From Amyelois transitella (lineage: Eukaryota > Arthropoda > Insecta > Lepidoptera > Pyralidae): 64,000 bases of DNA. The position numbers and the translations under genes are program-made. Where the stretch lies: NCBI RefSeq assembly GCF_032362555.1, contig NC_083507.1, forward strand, positions 6,079,001-6,143,000, written 5' to 3'. Under the pieces are notes generated by a model that saw only the letters and a program-made list of their open reading frames with translations, made no database searches and was not told the DNA's origin. How positions within the stretch are numbered: position 1 is the stretch's first letter; every line of letters begins with the position of its first letter. Positions 1 to 10,898 of the stretch are shown here, piece after piece.

Positions 1-25
1 ATAAAATTTGTTTGTCTTTTTACAG

Positions 26-3000
26 CTCAGTGGGAAGTTAGTAACATAACGTGGGTATTGGCGTGCATATCAGACTACTGTCCTGGACTGGTGGAGCTAA
101 GCGTGGCGGGCTGGAGTCGCATCACTCCGGACCAGCTGTTCTCACTGCTGCAAGGCCTGCCTCAGCTACAGCGGCTAGATCTCTCACTGACGGTAAGTAT
201 TTATTATTTAGCAGACTACGGCCCCGGGCCGGTGGAATTGAGCGCAACCGGTTGAATAATGTTTATCATTTCTCATTAAGATGCTTTTTAATTATTTTTG
301 GTGACAAATGCCAATCTTATTTATAATTTTGGTTTTATGCTAATTACATTTGAACAAAATCCGAAACCTAATATCTATTAGGCACACCATTATTTTATAC
401 GAGGCATACCATAATTAGATACGAGGGCTGCACTGAAAGTTTTAAGAATGGAATATTTCCACTGTTTCTGTCATATTAAAATCTTTTTAAATGAAAACCA
501 TAGTTTAAAAAATCGAATACCATTTATTTATTTAAAAAAAGATTCACGGTCTTTTCCCGAGGTCTTGTCAAACTTGTTTAGTCATTGAGAAAATGGAATT
601 GACTCGAGAAAGTTTAAGAGCAATGATTTATTATGACTTTAGAAGTGGCTTTGAATGCGAGTTCTCAAACCGCGCACAGTACAAAAGAGTTTTGGAGCAA
701 GAAAATATAGAAATATTAGACCATCCGCTGTACAGCCCTGACCTAAGCCCAAATGATTTCTATACTTTCCCTAAAATAAAGAATGAATTGCGTGGTCAGA
801 GATTTTCATCACCTGAAGAAGCTTTGGACGCCTACAAAACGGCCATTTTAGAGACCCCAACTTCCGAATGGAAGGCTTGCTTCAATGATTGGTTCTATCG
901 TACGCAAAAGTTTGTCAAATTTCGCGCAAAATACTTCGAAAACCAATAAATACGTTTTTTAATAGTAATGTTGTGTCAATTCCTTGATTCCCGAAATTTT
1001 CAGTGCCGGCCTCGTACAACAGAACTGTTGTGATAAGGTCGACGATGGATGTTCAGGGTGTGGGGTTCACTTATTCTGGTCAACCGCATTTTCAGTTCTA
1101 AGACCATTAACACGCATTCAGTTCTAAGACGTTAAAAAGGTGGACTTTAACAAACCTTTTTTTCAGTCGGAGACGGGTGGCTCGAGTACATGCCTGTCCG
1201 CGGCGTCGATGGCTCGGATCTGTGAGAACTTCGGCGCCAGACTCACGCACCTCACGCTCGCCAATAATAAGTTTACCGCGTTACCGCAGATACTGTCTTC
1301 GGTCGCGGTAAGCTAATTTATATGATAATCGCCTCATTCAAAACAAAAAAAGATTTGTATTTTTGTTTGTTTAGCATTTTTTTTTCGGCAAAGATAGAAT
1401 AGCTTTGACCTCAGGTTTGACATAGGCTTTTTTTTGGAAAATCTAGTGTATCGCGCAAAAGCCAATTTGTCCTTATTTCCTTTAGCTTGTGATTTGAAAT
1501 CTGATGTGGGATGGGGGATAACGTAATGGATGGATAACCAATTACATTGTTTGCATCACATTGCAGTCCTATTGCGAAAATCTGGAAGTTTTGGACATAT
1601 CGGGCGTGCAAGCTATCTCGCACCCCGCGTCGGTGCCGCTGGAAGCTTTGCAGAAGGGCTGCCCTAAGATGAGGGTGTTTCGAGCCGCCAATTCACAGCT
1701 TGTACTCGCTAATGCAACTACTTCACAACAGGTGGGTATTTCTATATTATTTTATGTTCTGACTTTTGACGACTCTCACTGATAAATGAGCCGCCCCAAA
1801 CTTTTTAACTTGGATTGAATTGATCATTTTCTCCTGTTAGTTGCAGAGTTTGCCGATGACCACGATCCGAAAGTATTATCTAATTATCTAACCCATAATC
1901 AGATACTTACACCATACCACTCACTTCGTTGGTGCAACGTGCAACTGGGAATATACTAGTGTAAGGGAGAGAGTGACTCACGTCTGAACTATTTCTCACG
2001 TGATTATCGAAAAAGAGGATCCAAAAAATGTAAAGTCTTAGTCCCGTAGTGGTCAGTAATGACCTACTCTACTAGGAGTTCACCTAGCGTGGTTCCGTGT
2101 GGGTCACATGGCAAACAAATGGTATCCCAGCAGTCAATTAACATGCTTCAATCAGCCTGTTTATTACATGTAAAGGCAACAAACTTACATCCTCAAAATC
2201 TCTCACGTTTATGTCGATCCTGCTTTTGTTACAGATGGAAACAAACGGTTGGACGCAATTAGAAGAGCTATCAATAGCGGGCGACGCGGCGACTGAGCGC
2301 GGTTGCGTGGGCGAGTATAAGTTGGGGGACGAGGCTTTAGAGAGACTTGTGCGAGGAGCCACAAGGTTGAGATTGCTGGACCTGAGAGGACTACAGAGGC
2401 TGACTGACTCTGGGCTAGTGCGAGTACCAGCATGGGATTTGCAGCATTTGTTTCTGGGAGGTGTGTACTGATATAATATATAGGTCACTTTGTAATGAGC
2501 TGGAAGACGGGCTCTAGATTTTTCTTACATTCTCTGAAAAACTACTAGACTAAGAAGTAGAGTAGGATATTATTTACTGTTATACATTCCTTGCTTCTTA
2601 TGGCCATAAAAATCTTTGTCGGAAACCGCATGATCATATATTATCCTACTACAAGAATACTCTCTGACCAATGATACTTCGCCGACACAGGTTGCAATGT
2701 GACCCGCCAAAGCAACGCTTGCCTCGAGCTGATCTGCGAGAAGTGGTGCCACTCTCTGCTGGAGCTGGACTTGTCCTGGGCGTCCGCCGCTCGCGTGCTG
2801 GACGACGCTGTGGCCGCGCTGGCAGACTCCAGCAGCAAGCTCAGGTAACGCGGGCACAGGTGTACTTGTATAGCCTTCTATGAGAAGCGGTGCCACTCTG
2901 CTGGAGCTGGACTTGTCCTGGGCGTCCGCCGCTCTTATGTACTCTGGATGGATCCAACTAACGCAAAATAAGCACTTCGCGAAATGAGCACTTGAATCAC

Positions 3001-5394
3001 TCAAAAATGTTAATTTCGCACAATGTGCATTACTCACAAGGGGCAACTGTCCATTCTCATATTATGTTCTTCTCAAAATGGGCATTCTTCTAAGATATGT
3101 GCCGTGTGTAACAAGTCTATCTCAAAAAAAAAATAATTTTTTTTTTAACATTTCACGATGTAAAATGACCTATTGAGCCATTGGAGCTGCTTTATGGGAT
3201 GAACATCTAGAAAGTTATTCCAATGAGTGTTCCAACAGCATAGTGGCAAGAGGCAAAATATTATATACAATCATTGTAATTGTTAATAAAAATATTATTT
3301 AAGTACTGAAGCACACAATCGCCCAAATACTAAACTGCGGTAGTTGGCGAAAACAGGACGCGCGGACCAGGTGGATTTTATTAGGAACTTGTCTGTTTAT
3401 TTTCGTTTTTAACCCCTGCCGGAAAGATGGGTGTTATAAGTTTGACATGTCTGTGTCTGTGTGAAACATATATATATATGTTTCACACAGACATATATAT
3501 ATATATATATATAATATATATAAAAAAGTTAGCCTAGCGAGAGAGTTAGAGTTAGCCTCGAAGTAAGTTCGAGTTGTTTGTTAACACTAATAAATCAGTA
3601 AGTACATATAAGTAATTTCAGTGAACTTAAAATGTCTTTTTCAGAATTCTCAATCTTTGCGGATCATCTGTGTCTTTGGAGCCAGTCAAGAAAGTACTTT
3701 TGAAATGTCCACACATAGAATCAATAAATCTAAGTTCGTGTCGAGCTCTACCGAGAGGAATGAAACGATTATATACGGGCAAAGAATTGCAGGACCTAAA
3801 GGATAGTTTGGATCCTGAAAAGGTCAAAGACAAAGAGGACACAGCAAATGATAGAGTAAAGAAAAAGAAAAAAGATGTTAAAAAATCAGAGGCCGATTCC
3901 AAGTCTGAGGTTGAAGTGAAAAGTTCTCCTAAAGATGGTACAGCTGACGCAACGGGCAATAAAGTGGAACATAAATCTCAAGAAACGTCTTCCTCTTCAA
4001 TATTCCAAGAGCCTAAATCAGTAATGGATTCGCCAATATCAAGGCAAACTCCAACTCAAGGCTCTACAAAATCTTCACCAGATAGAAAAACTATAGAGTT
4101 ATCTGCAAACAAAGAGGTTTTGGATAATTCTCTAGTTAGCAAAAAATCTGCTGGAAATACTACACCCCAGTTGTTAAGCCCCCTGAGACAGTCTAAGCCA
4201 GATTCCTCTTCCACTCCTAGGTCTGAACCTGGAAAGACTGATTTAGGTAGCCCTTCCTTTAGTCCCGCCTCTAAACCAGATAGCCAAGTTCAGCATAGTC
4301 CTGAAGTACAGCAAGAATCGATTAAATGTAATAATTCATGGAATTTAGGTCAGTTCAAAACAACTCCCACCTATAAATCGGAAGCGAGTCCTCTGAATAG
4401 ATTAGATAGTCATATAAAATTAAAACATGGTAAAGTGATCGAACAGTGCAGTCCTACTACTTCCCTTGAAAATAAACCTAGCCCTGAAATGTTAGGCGTA
4501 AAACAGGATATGAAGACTCCTAACTGGAACTATGGAAGTCCGATGCCGCGTCAAGATCAGTTCTCGTCTCAAAGAAGTCCTTATTCTGCACAGCCGAGTC
4601 CCGCACAACCCAGCCCTTATTCCGCACAACCAAGTCCTTACTCCACCCAACCCAGTCCCTACTCATCCCAGCCAAGCCCATATTCGGCCCAGCCCAGTCC
4701 GGATACGAGCCAGATGGTAAAGTCCGATTTGCAAAAACCCGCGGCCTGGAACACCGGCAGCTACAGTCCGATGCCGAAACACCACGCGCCGTTCTCTCCC
4801 CACCCGTCGAGCCACGCCAGCCCCGACCCCGGCGCCGGCCTCAAGCCGGACCTGCGCAGCGCCTGCAACAAGACGCCGGGCCGCTACAGCCCCCTGGCGC
4901 GCCAGGAGCGCGCGCTGCAGAGCCCCTACTCGCCGCGCGCCGGCGCCGACGCGGGGCTCTACGCGCACACCAAGAGCCCCGGGCTCGGCGGCTACAGCCC
5001 GCTCAAGCAGGGCCCGCTCGGCGCGCAGCCGCGCCAGGACGCGTACGGGCGCCTCAACAAAGCGCCGGAGCCGGTGCTCAGCCACGGCCCGGCGGAGCAG
5101 AGCGCGTGGGGCGCGGCCAGCATCGAGTCGCTGGTGTGGGGCGCGGCGGGGTTCGCGGAGCAGCCGCCGGCGTGCGCGCCGCCGGCGTGGGGCGCGCTGC
5201 CGCCGTTCGCGTCGGCGGCGCGGCGCGCGGCCGAGCGCGACCCCTGGAGCCTGGGGCTGCGCGCGGAGCCGCCGCCGCCGCACGGCGCGTTCGTGGAGCA
5301 GAGCGTGAGCTTCGAGGCGCTGAGCGCGGGGCTGGGCTCGGCCGCGCTGCAGTACCTGGACGACAGCTTCGCGGAGACCTCGCGCGCCGACTGA
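26..5394 (+). CDS. F-box/LRR-repeat (FBXL6-like) protein, 3' part of gene
   Basis: Six exons join in phase: 26-192, 1167-1307, 1567-1731, 2235-2460, 2691-2844 and 3645-5394 (stop TGA). The gene begins upstream of the window, so any F-box itself is not visible. The first five exons and the start of the sixth encode leucine-rich repeats of the cysteine-containing F-box/AMN1 type, such as LVELSVAGW, LTHLTLANN, LEVLDISG, LRLLDLRGL, LLELDLSW and LRILNLCGS. After the LRRs (about residue 30 of the last exon) comes a long disordered tail. It is charged and Lys-rich first, then Ser/Pro-rich with PYSxQPSP repeats near 4580-4700, then GC-rich. FBXL proteins recruit substrates to SCF ubiquitin ligases. 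The LRR arrangement and the PRGMKRL segment suggest FBXL6, but I cannot confirm this. The tail is unusually long for the family. Confidence 0.75.
422..1014 (+). mobile_element. Internally deleted mariner element
   Basis: Terminal inverted repeats match (CGAGGGCTGCACTGAAAGTTT on the left; the right end reads CGAGGCCGGCACTGAAAATT on the other strand). They are flanked by TA at 420-421 and 1015-1016, the mariner target duplication. Inside, 593-949 is an open frame of 118 codons. It begins like a mariner transposase (MELTRESLRAMIYYDF, the helix-turn-helix start) and jumps after about 30 residues to the C-terminal part with the YSPDLSPNDF motif. Most of the catalytic core is therefore missing while the frame stays open. 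It sits in the first intron of the F-box/LRR gene. Confidence 0.9.
2882..2934 (+). repeat. Partial copy of the adjacent LRR exon in the intron
   Basis: This segment repeats 2738-2792 of the preceding exon. It has one substitution and a 2-bp deletion, about 144 bp downstream. It encodes the ELDLSWASAA LRR stretch but lies past the splice donor at 2845 and has no clear splice sites of its own, so it looks like a small local duplication trapped in the intron. Confidence 0.8.
3455..3492. repeat. Perfect 38-bp palindrome in an AT repeat
   Basis: The arms GTCTGTGTGAAAC and GTTTCACACAGAC flank an alternating AT core, giving a perfect hairpin-forming palindrome. More AT dinucleotide repeat follows to about 3525. 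It lies in the intron before the last exon of the F-box/LRR gene. Confidence 0.85.
3520..3585 (-). mobile_element. SINE tail fragment
   Basis: The stretch GAGTTAGCCTCGAAGTAAG matches the 3' region of the tRNA-headed SINE at 12250-12479, in the same orientation. Only the tail region is recognisable. Confidence 0.55.
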
Positions 5395-7660
5395 CGCCGG
5401 CTCGGCTCGGGGACGGCGGACCTGAACGATCGTGTACACTTTGTAAATAACATTCGCTAGTGAGCCTCGACAGTGACGGAGCTAGGAGTGCGTAGACGTT
5501 ATTTTGCAGCTTATAATTTAAGGAAAAATAAGAGCAAATATATTAGATAATAGTTCATCGATGAAATTAGATATTGTTGAATTATACTCATGAGTTAGAT
5601 TTTAGAGTGAGTCTTTATTTGAATGCCAAAATCTGTATACATACCGAGGCCAAAATGAATATTTATTTCGATTTTATTTGTTGGAAATATTTGTGTTTCA
5701 TAAAGTATTTTTCTATGGTATCTGCGACTTTAGGTTCATAAACTGTTTATAAAGTTCTCGATATATTATACATTTTAAAGTAAAATGAACATTCCTTTTT
5801 ATACATATTCAAATGTTTTCTGAAGAATGTGGTTTACAGATTATGAATTTAGCAAATGTGTGTTATACATAGTGTCATCTTGTTAAATGCTTTAGATAAC
5901 AAATATTTTAACAATAAACTTACTGTTGGACATGCTCCATATTGCACACAAAGTACATGTTATCTTGCAAATTTTGAGCAGCTATTAATTGTAATCTTAA
6001 CACTTTTTCTTCATAATTCTCAATCTCGAATTAAGATCGATTGCTTGGCAGTTTGGCAGCATTCGTAGTAATTATGATTCTACTTTGTTGATGCAGGAAT
6101 ATTAACCCTTAAATTTATTAATAGTTAATGCTAGCACATTTTCATTCAACCTGTTTTATACAGATTTAGATGAACAAAGGATTTTTGTGTCATAATATTG
6201 ACAATCAGTCCATAGATATCATAACTACTTATTAGTTACGACTTATCTTTTTATTTCTTTTTATATAAATTTTGTTAAAGTTATAACAGTCGTATATATA
6301 CATAGTCTTTACTGGAGGGGTAGGCAGTGACCATATTTTCCACTTGCTTCGATCCCTGTGTTTTCACGATTCTTTAGTCTTCATCTGTATTCATAACTCT
6401 CTTCATACAAGCTGCTGACCTGACCTTTTGCCAGAACATCTCCTTATCCAATCTTTTCAATCTAGAAGATATTTTTTTACACTTCTTTATATTTTATTTT
6501 TTTCTACGATGCAATGCAATATTACTTAAAACCTATTTTACACCAGTGATTTGAAAAAAAAAGAGATTTTTTTTAATGTCAATCATCGATATGCGAGTGG
6601 AGTGAAGCCATAGAAATTGGAATAAATACTTATTGTATTTGTGCTGTCTCTTGCAACGGACAGAGTAAATTAAATTAAAACCCAGAATTGGATGAATGAT
6701 GTTATGGTGGCCGTTAGTGGTCTTACTATTAGCTGCAACAACACATTTTGACACTACTGACCACTTATTCTAAATTATAGAGTGGAGCTCTATTTTCTAT
6801 AGCGCGCTAAACGGGAAAGTTCATTACCCGTAAAGAACTGGGACAAAAAATCTTTGTATATTTTTCTACTAGATACCCCTTCGGCCACTTTTGAAATCAA
6901 ATTTCGGAACCACACTGCTATATTGAAAGTTTGTATGTATTTTACTTTTGACACATTTAATATTGAAATTAAATATATTGCATTTTAGCATCGTTGGACT
7001 GGTTAGTCGAATGACATTTGAATGCGTCTAACAACACACTAAGGCCTAAAACACTGCCGCGCACGTTGCTATGTATTGGATTTTAAATAATATGGATCGT
7101 TGGCATACTACCATCTGCAATTTATATGCGAGGCACTGTTATATATCTTAGTTGTAAGTTAAATACAATGTTAGTTTACGTAAAGTTTTTATATTTTGGG
7201 CCCAAAAATGCTTTGTGCTACATTTAAGAAGTGGTGGTTATAATGCAAATATCTCGCAGACTGATTCAGAATTCTACACTTTATTAGTTTGTATTTTAAC
7301 AAATTTTAACTTGTATATTCTGTCAGTGACGCATTGTATTGTAGCATCACATATTGAACTTTCAATTGAAAGCCAAGTACAAAGTGATTTGTATAAAATA
7401 TATGTTACATAGATATTTCATGTTGTATTTGAACACTGAAACCACCAAATATTGTTTCCAATACCTGCATTATTAGCCTTATTGAATGCCTAATGTTTAA
7501 CTGAAGAGAATATTTTATAGTTTTATTAACTTATTACAAAGTGAAGAATATTATCTACTTTACATAGAATGTATAAAATATACTAGGCGAATATTATGTT
7601 AAATAATCGTGTACCATAGTATGTATAAAATAAAGTTGACTAATGTCTGTAAGTTCTGTT
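5395..7660 (+). other. Probable 3' UTR of the F-box/LRR gene
   Basis: AT-rich sequence with no convincing coding frame. AATAAA signals occur at 5913-5918 and 7629-7634, so short and long 3' ends are possible. It contains a LINE fragment at 6295-6465. The transcript end is an inference from the signals only. Confidence 0.5.
6295..6465 (-). mobile_element. 3' fragment of an RTE-type LINE
   Basis: On the plus strand this reads GGAGGGGTAGGCAG, then CATAACTCTCTTCATACAAG. The same blocks occur in the same order at the 3' end of the RTE-like element at 11388-12240. It is a diverged copy of the last roughly 170 bp, in the same orientation. Confidence 0.75.
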
Positions 7661-7868
7661 ATGTAGAGATTTTTTGTTTTGTAATATTGTTACAGTAATG
7701 CGTGGACTTCTTACAGATGGTCCAATTTTTATAATCTAACCAATAAAATATCGATGTGGTTGTACATTTACATTTTGAATAGAATGTACTCTATTTATTA
7801 AACATCTTTTGTTGAAATGCACTTCAATCCCACCTTCGTTATTATTATTCCTTTGATCAAAGATTTTT

Positions 7869-8145
7869 GCCTTTTTTGTATTAGTGGTGTGCGGTTCCCG
7901 GCACCAATACAAAAAAGAATAGGACCACTCCATCTAGTTCCCATCGATGTCGTAAAAGGCGATTAAGGGATAGGCTTATAAACTTGGGATTCTTCTTTTA
8001 GGCGATGGGCTAGCAACCCGTCACTATTTGAATCTCAATTCTATCATTAAGCCAAACAGCTGAACGTGGCCTATCAGTCTTTTCAAGACTGTTGGCTCTG
8101 TCTACCCCGTAAGGGATAAAGACGTGATCATATGTATGTATGTGT
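7869..8145 (+). mobile_element. Short retroelement with RTE-like 3' tail
   Basis: A 277-bp unit starting near GGTTCCCGGCACCAATAC and ending in TATG repeats. It is bounded by a 13-bp direct repeat ATCAAAGATTTTT at 7856-7868 and 8146-8158, a target-site duplication typical of LINE-driven insertion. Related copies, whole or partial, lie at 22800, 23066, 42478, 43038 and 47836. The tail block GTCTACCCCG...GACGTGA...TATGTATG resembles the last bases of the RTE LINE at 11388-12240. No coding frame is present. It is either a SINE or an internally deleted RTE. Confidence 0.85.
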
Positions 8146-8966
8146 ATCAAAGATTTTTACTAGTAATTTTCAGAATGTAAAAATAAAAAGACATGATTAT
8201 GTAGTTATGATAAAATATTTATTTCTATAACAAGCATAACAATTATAACATAATATAAATTTGATTGAGGTAACATATATGCACATATTTACATTATTAC
8301 ACATGATGCATTATACATTTATTATGCACTCAAACATTGCATTAAAAGAAGTAAAATTAATTTTGTTCCATTACAATCAAATTGTTTTCAGGTAAATATT
8401 ATTTTGCATCTTACCATACCAATCCCTGATATACTATGTAAGCAATACATCAATTTAAAAGTAAGGTCAAAGCTTATAACTTTCTTTCAGACAAAGTTAG
8501 GTACTTTATTTTTGGTAGATTTTTAACAGAGACTTCTTGGTTACGTGTAACAATAAACAAAAATAAATCCGTCCTCTACAAGAACTATATAGATAAGTAG
8601 CATTATTAGAATAAAAATTAATTATAATTAGGAATTAATGAAACTATATCATTGATAAATTAGTAATTGACGTGAATAATTAATTAGTAGGTACTACAAG
8701 TTGTTTGAATCAGTTAACAAAAATCAGAGATTAATTTTGACGACGAAATAGGTTCCGTCGAAATTCCCAGCAACGGATACTTTTATTTTTAATATGTTTT
8801 TTCTGACGTCCACCCTGTACAGCTCGGTCACCCAGGTACTTCCCAAGTATTATGACGTACTAGATACATTGACGTACTATAAACAACTAGACTCACAATC
8901 CCGCTAAAAAAGTGTCCGCGGCAAAACTCTACTCAACGCTCAAGTGAGTAAAGTTCTCGTCGCACA

Positions 8967-9059
8967 ATGACGAAGTGCTCTGTTAAAAAGTGTAAAAATT
9001 GTCCAAGAATTGCGCTCAAAAAGGATGGCGTTTCCTATTTCATGTTCACAATTCAGTTT
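8967..9059 (+). pseudogene. THAP zinc-finger N-terminal fragment
   Basis: A 30-residue frame opens MTKCSVKKCKN and continues through KKDGVSYFMF. This is the usual start of a THAP DNA-binding domain (C-x4-C, then the basic DG-F block before FP). It ends at a stop directly afterwards, so the rest of the C2CH domain is absent. No splice donor of standard form follows the last matching residue. It may be a decayed THAP or P-element-type relic, or a first exon whose donor I cannot see. Confidence 0.45.
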
Positions 9060-9479
9060 TAAAGTAATCGCACTTAATAGTATAAGTTAGCTGTTGGTTT
9101 TCTATCAAATCATTTTATTAAATATTTAAAACTTAACGGTACTCAGCATTTAGCACTATCCGCGCCTATCTCTTTCTTGCGGTCAATAAATATTAAAGAG
9201 TAAACGAAACAAATATAGTTTTGTCGCCGCGCTTCATGATGCTCGCCTAGGAACATAAAGTTGTGGAGTCGCTTTGTTTTATTTTTTATGTTTGTGATTT
9301 TTTATTTTGATACTAGTTCGGTTGATTAATTATTTAATGAGGTGAATGGAAATATGTAATGTTATCTGAAAATGGTACCTGTTAAAACGATTTAGTAAAA
9401 TTTGGTAAGGGGGTGATACCTACTACATCAATTACACGACTATCTAGTAAATTCTAATCACATGCCAACGAAGTCGCAA

Positions 9480-9665
9480 GTAAAACCTTACACAATAACA
9501 TACAATTTACGTGTATTTCAGTTTTCCGCAGAACGCCATAATAAGGAATGAATGGATTTCTATTATAGCGAGAGACCGAGGTGAAGAGTTTTTTAATCGG
9601 GATCGAACCCGAGACCTCCGACTTGGCAGTCAGGCAGATGATCATTAGGCCACAGAAGTCGACAA
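9480..9665 (-). mobile_element. tRNA-headed SINE
   Basis: Read on the minus strand, it begins near 9660 with a degenerate A box (GTGGCCTAATGATC) followed by a B box (GGTTCGATCCC), then a non-tRNA body. The cloverleaf is not complete, so it is a tRNA-derived SINE, not a tRNA gene. The 3' limit is approximate. Confidence 0.6.
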
Positions 9666-10898
9666 AAAACAAAAGAACTACCTTTAAAGTAAAAAATAAA
9701 CTACTTACATCCAAATCGACACATAATCACAGACATTCAAACACTCATACACCCAAACAAACTCCTTCTAACATCCAATAGACAATTTTTATTGCAACGC
9801 ATTTGGTATCAAAATATTAAAGTGTGTGAAGGTAAAATTTTTAAAATAACAAAGCCACTCCACTAGCCTCTTTGTTCTAAATGAAACATTGAGTTAATAC
9901 CATGTCACACCAAACTATGTTTTTTAAGGATTGCGTGCCTTATTATAAAACATTTAAGGTTCAATTTTCAATACACTTGTTTTTGGACATAGGACTTTGT
10001 CAAATAGTCGAAGTAATATGCGTATCTAATAATAATTACGTATTGAGGTGAGGACGATATTTTGTTTTATTTTGCTCGGAACTGTTAACTAGTTGCTTAT
10101 AGTTGATCGAAGACTAGATACTATAAAGTATCATAGATCTCTAGGTCTACATACATGAAAGCCACAAAAGCGATATTATACTAAGAAGACAAGTTAGAAG
10201 CACGAGGAAGCATTTAATACCTAATTTTATAATCTGCCGTGCAGTATGTATACCTAACAAAAACACGACGGCAATGGAATGATAAGTTTTATCAGGGACC
10301 TACGATGGCATAGGCTGTAAAGGGTTAATATTAAACTTTATATTTTATAAGCCCTGATCAAATATTTTTAGCAACTTTATAAGTTGTGTAGGTATAAAAA
10401 AAAACGCTTACATTCGCTCATAATGCTTACCTAATAATTAATAAATTGCCTGGAATTTAGGTATGTACGTATAAATTTTCTGAATATTACGATTGTAACC
10501 CAGTTTCTACGCATCACATCTGTAAGATAATCTGCGAGCGGGTGATTATTTTTTGCAGATCTCAATGTTTGCCTACCTTAAATGATTAAATAAAATAGGT
10601 TAGAATTATTTCTCATAAATTTTATACTTTAATTACCAGATCGCCAGGTCATTAAAAATATATTTAAAATAAAATATAATTTTTTTTTTGTGAGTCACAT
10701 TACTTAGCAAGCCATTGTTTTCCTGCTTATTTTTTAATTCGGATAGCTTTACTTCTTAAAATGTAATTATTTTTTCCGCATCGCTTTCTTCATCAAAAAG
10801 TCTCGAAACTTTGATTTCGTTCCTTCGCGATGCTGCTGATATTTTTTTATAATTTATATTGGTTTAAGATATGCCTTTGCTGTTTTTTTAATTTTTAC

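Larger units (their letters stand above)
8159..10898. other. Intergenic, no host gene recognised
   Basis: AT-rich spacer between the convergent F-box/LRR and Rabl6 genes. It holds a THAP-like fragment at 8967 and a tRNA-headed SINE near 9480-9665. The part next to 10898 should hold the Rabl6 3' UTR. Nothing else stands out. Confidence 0.6.

Noticed and set aside
4663-5439. Long antisense frames (258 and 153 codons) over the end of the F-box/LRR gene
   Set aside because: They mirror the GC-rich last exon, have Arg/Ala-rich composition and no recognised domain. Such frames arise by chance opposite GC-rich coding sequence.
9593-9665. tRNA gene on the minus strand
   Set aside because: Same reasoning: a B box and degenerate A box only, with a SINE body attached.
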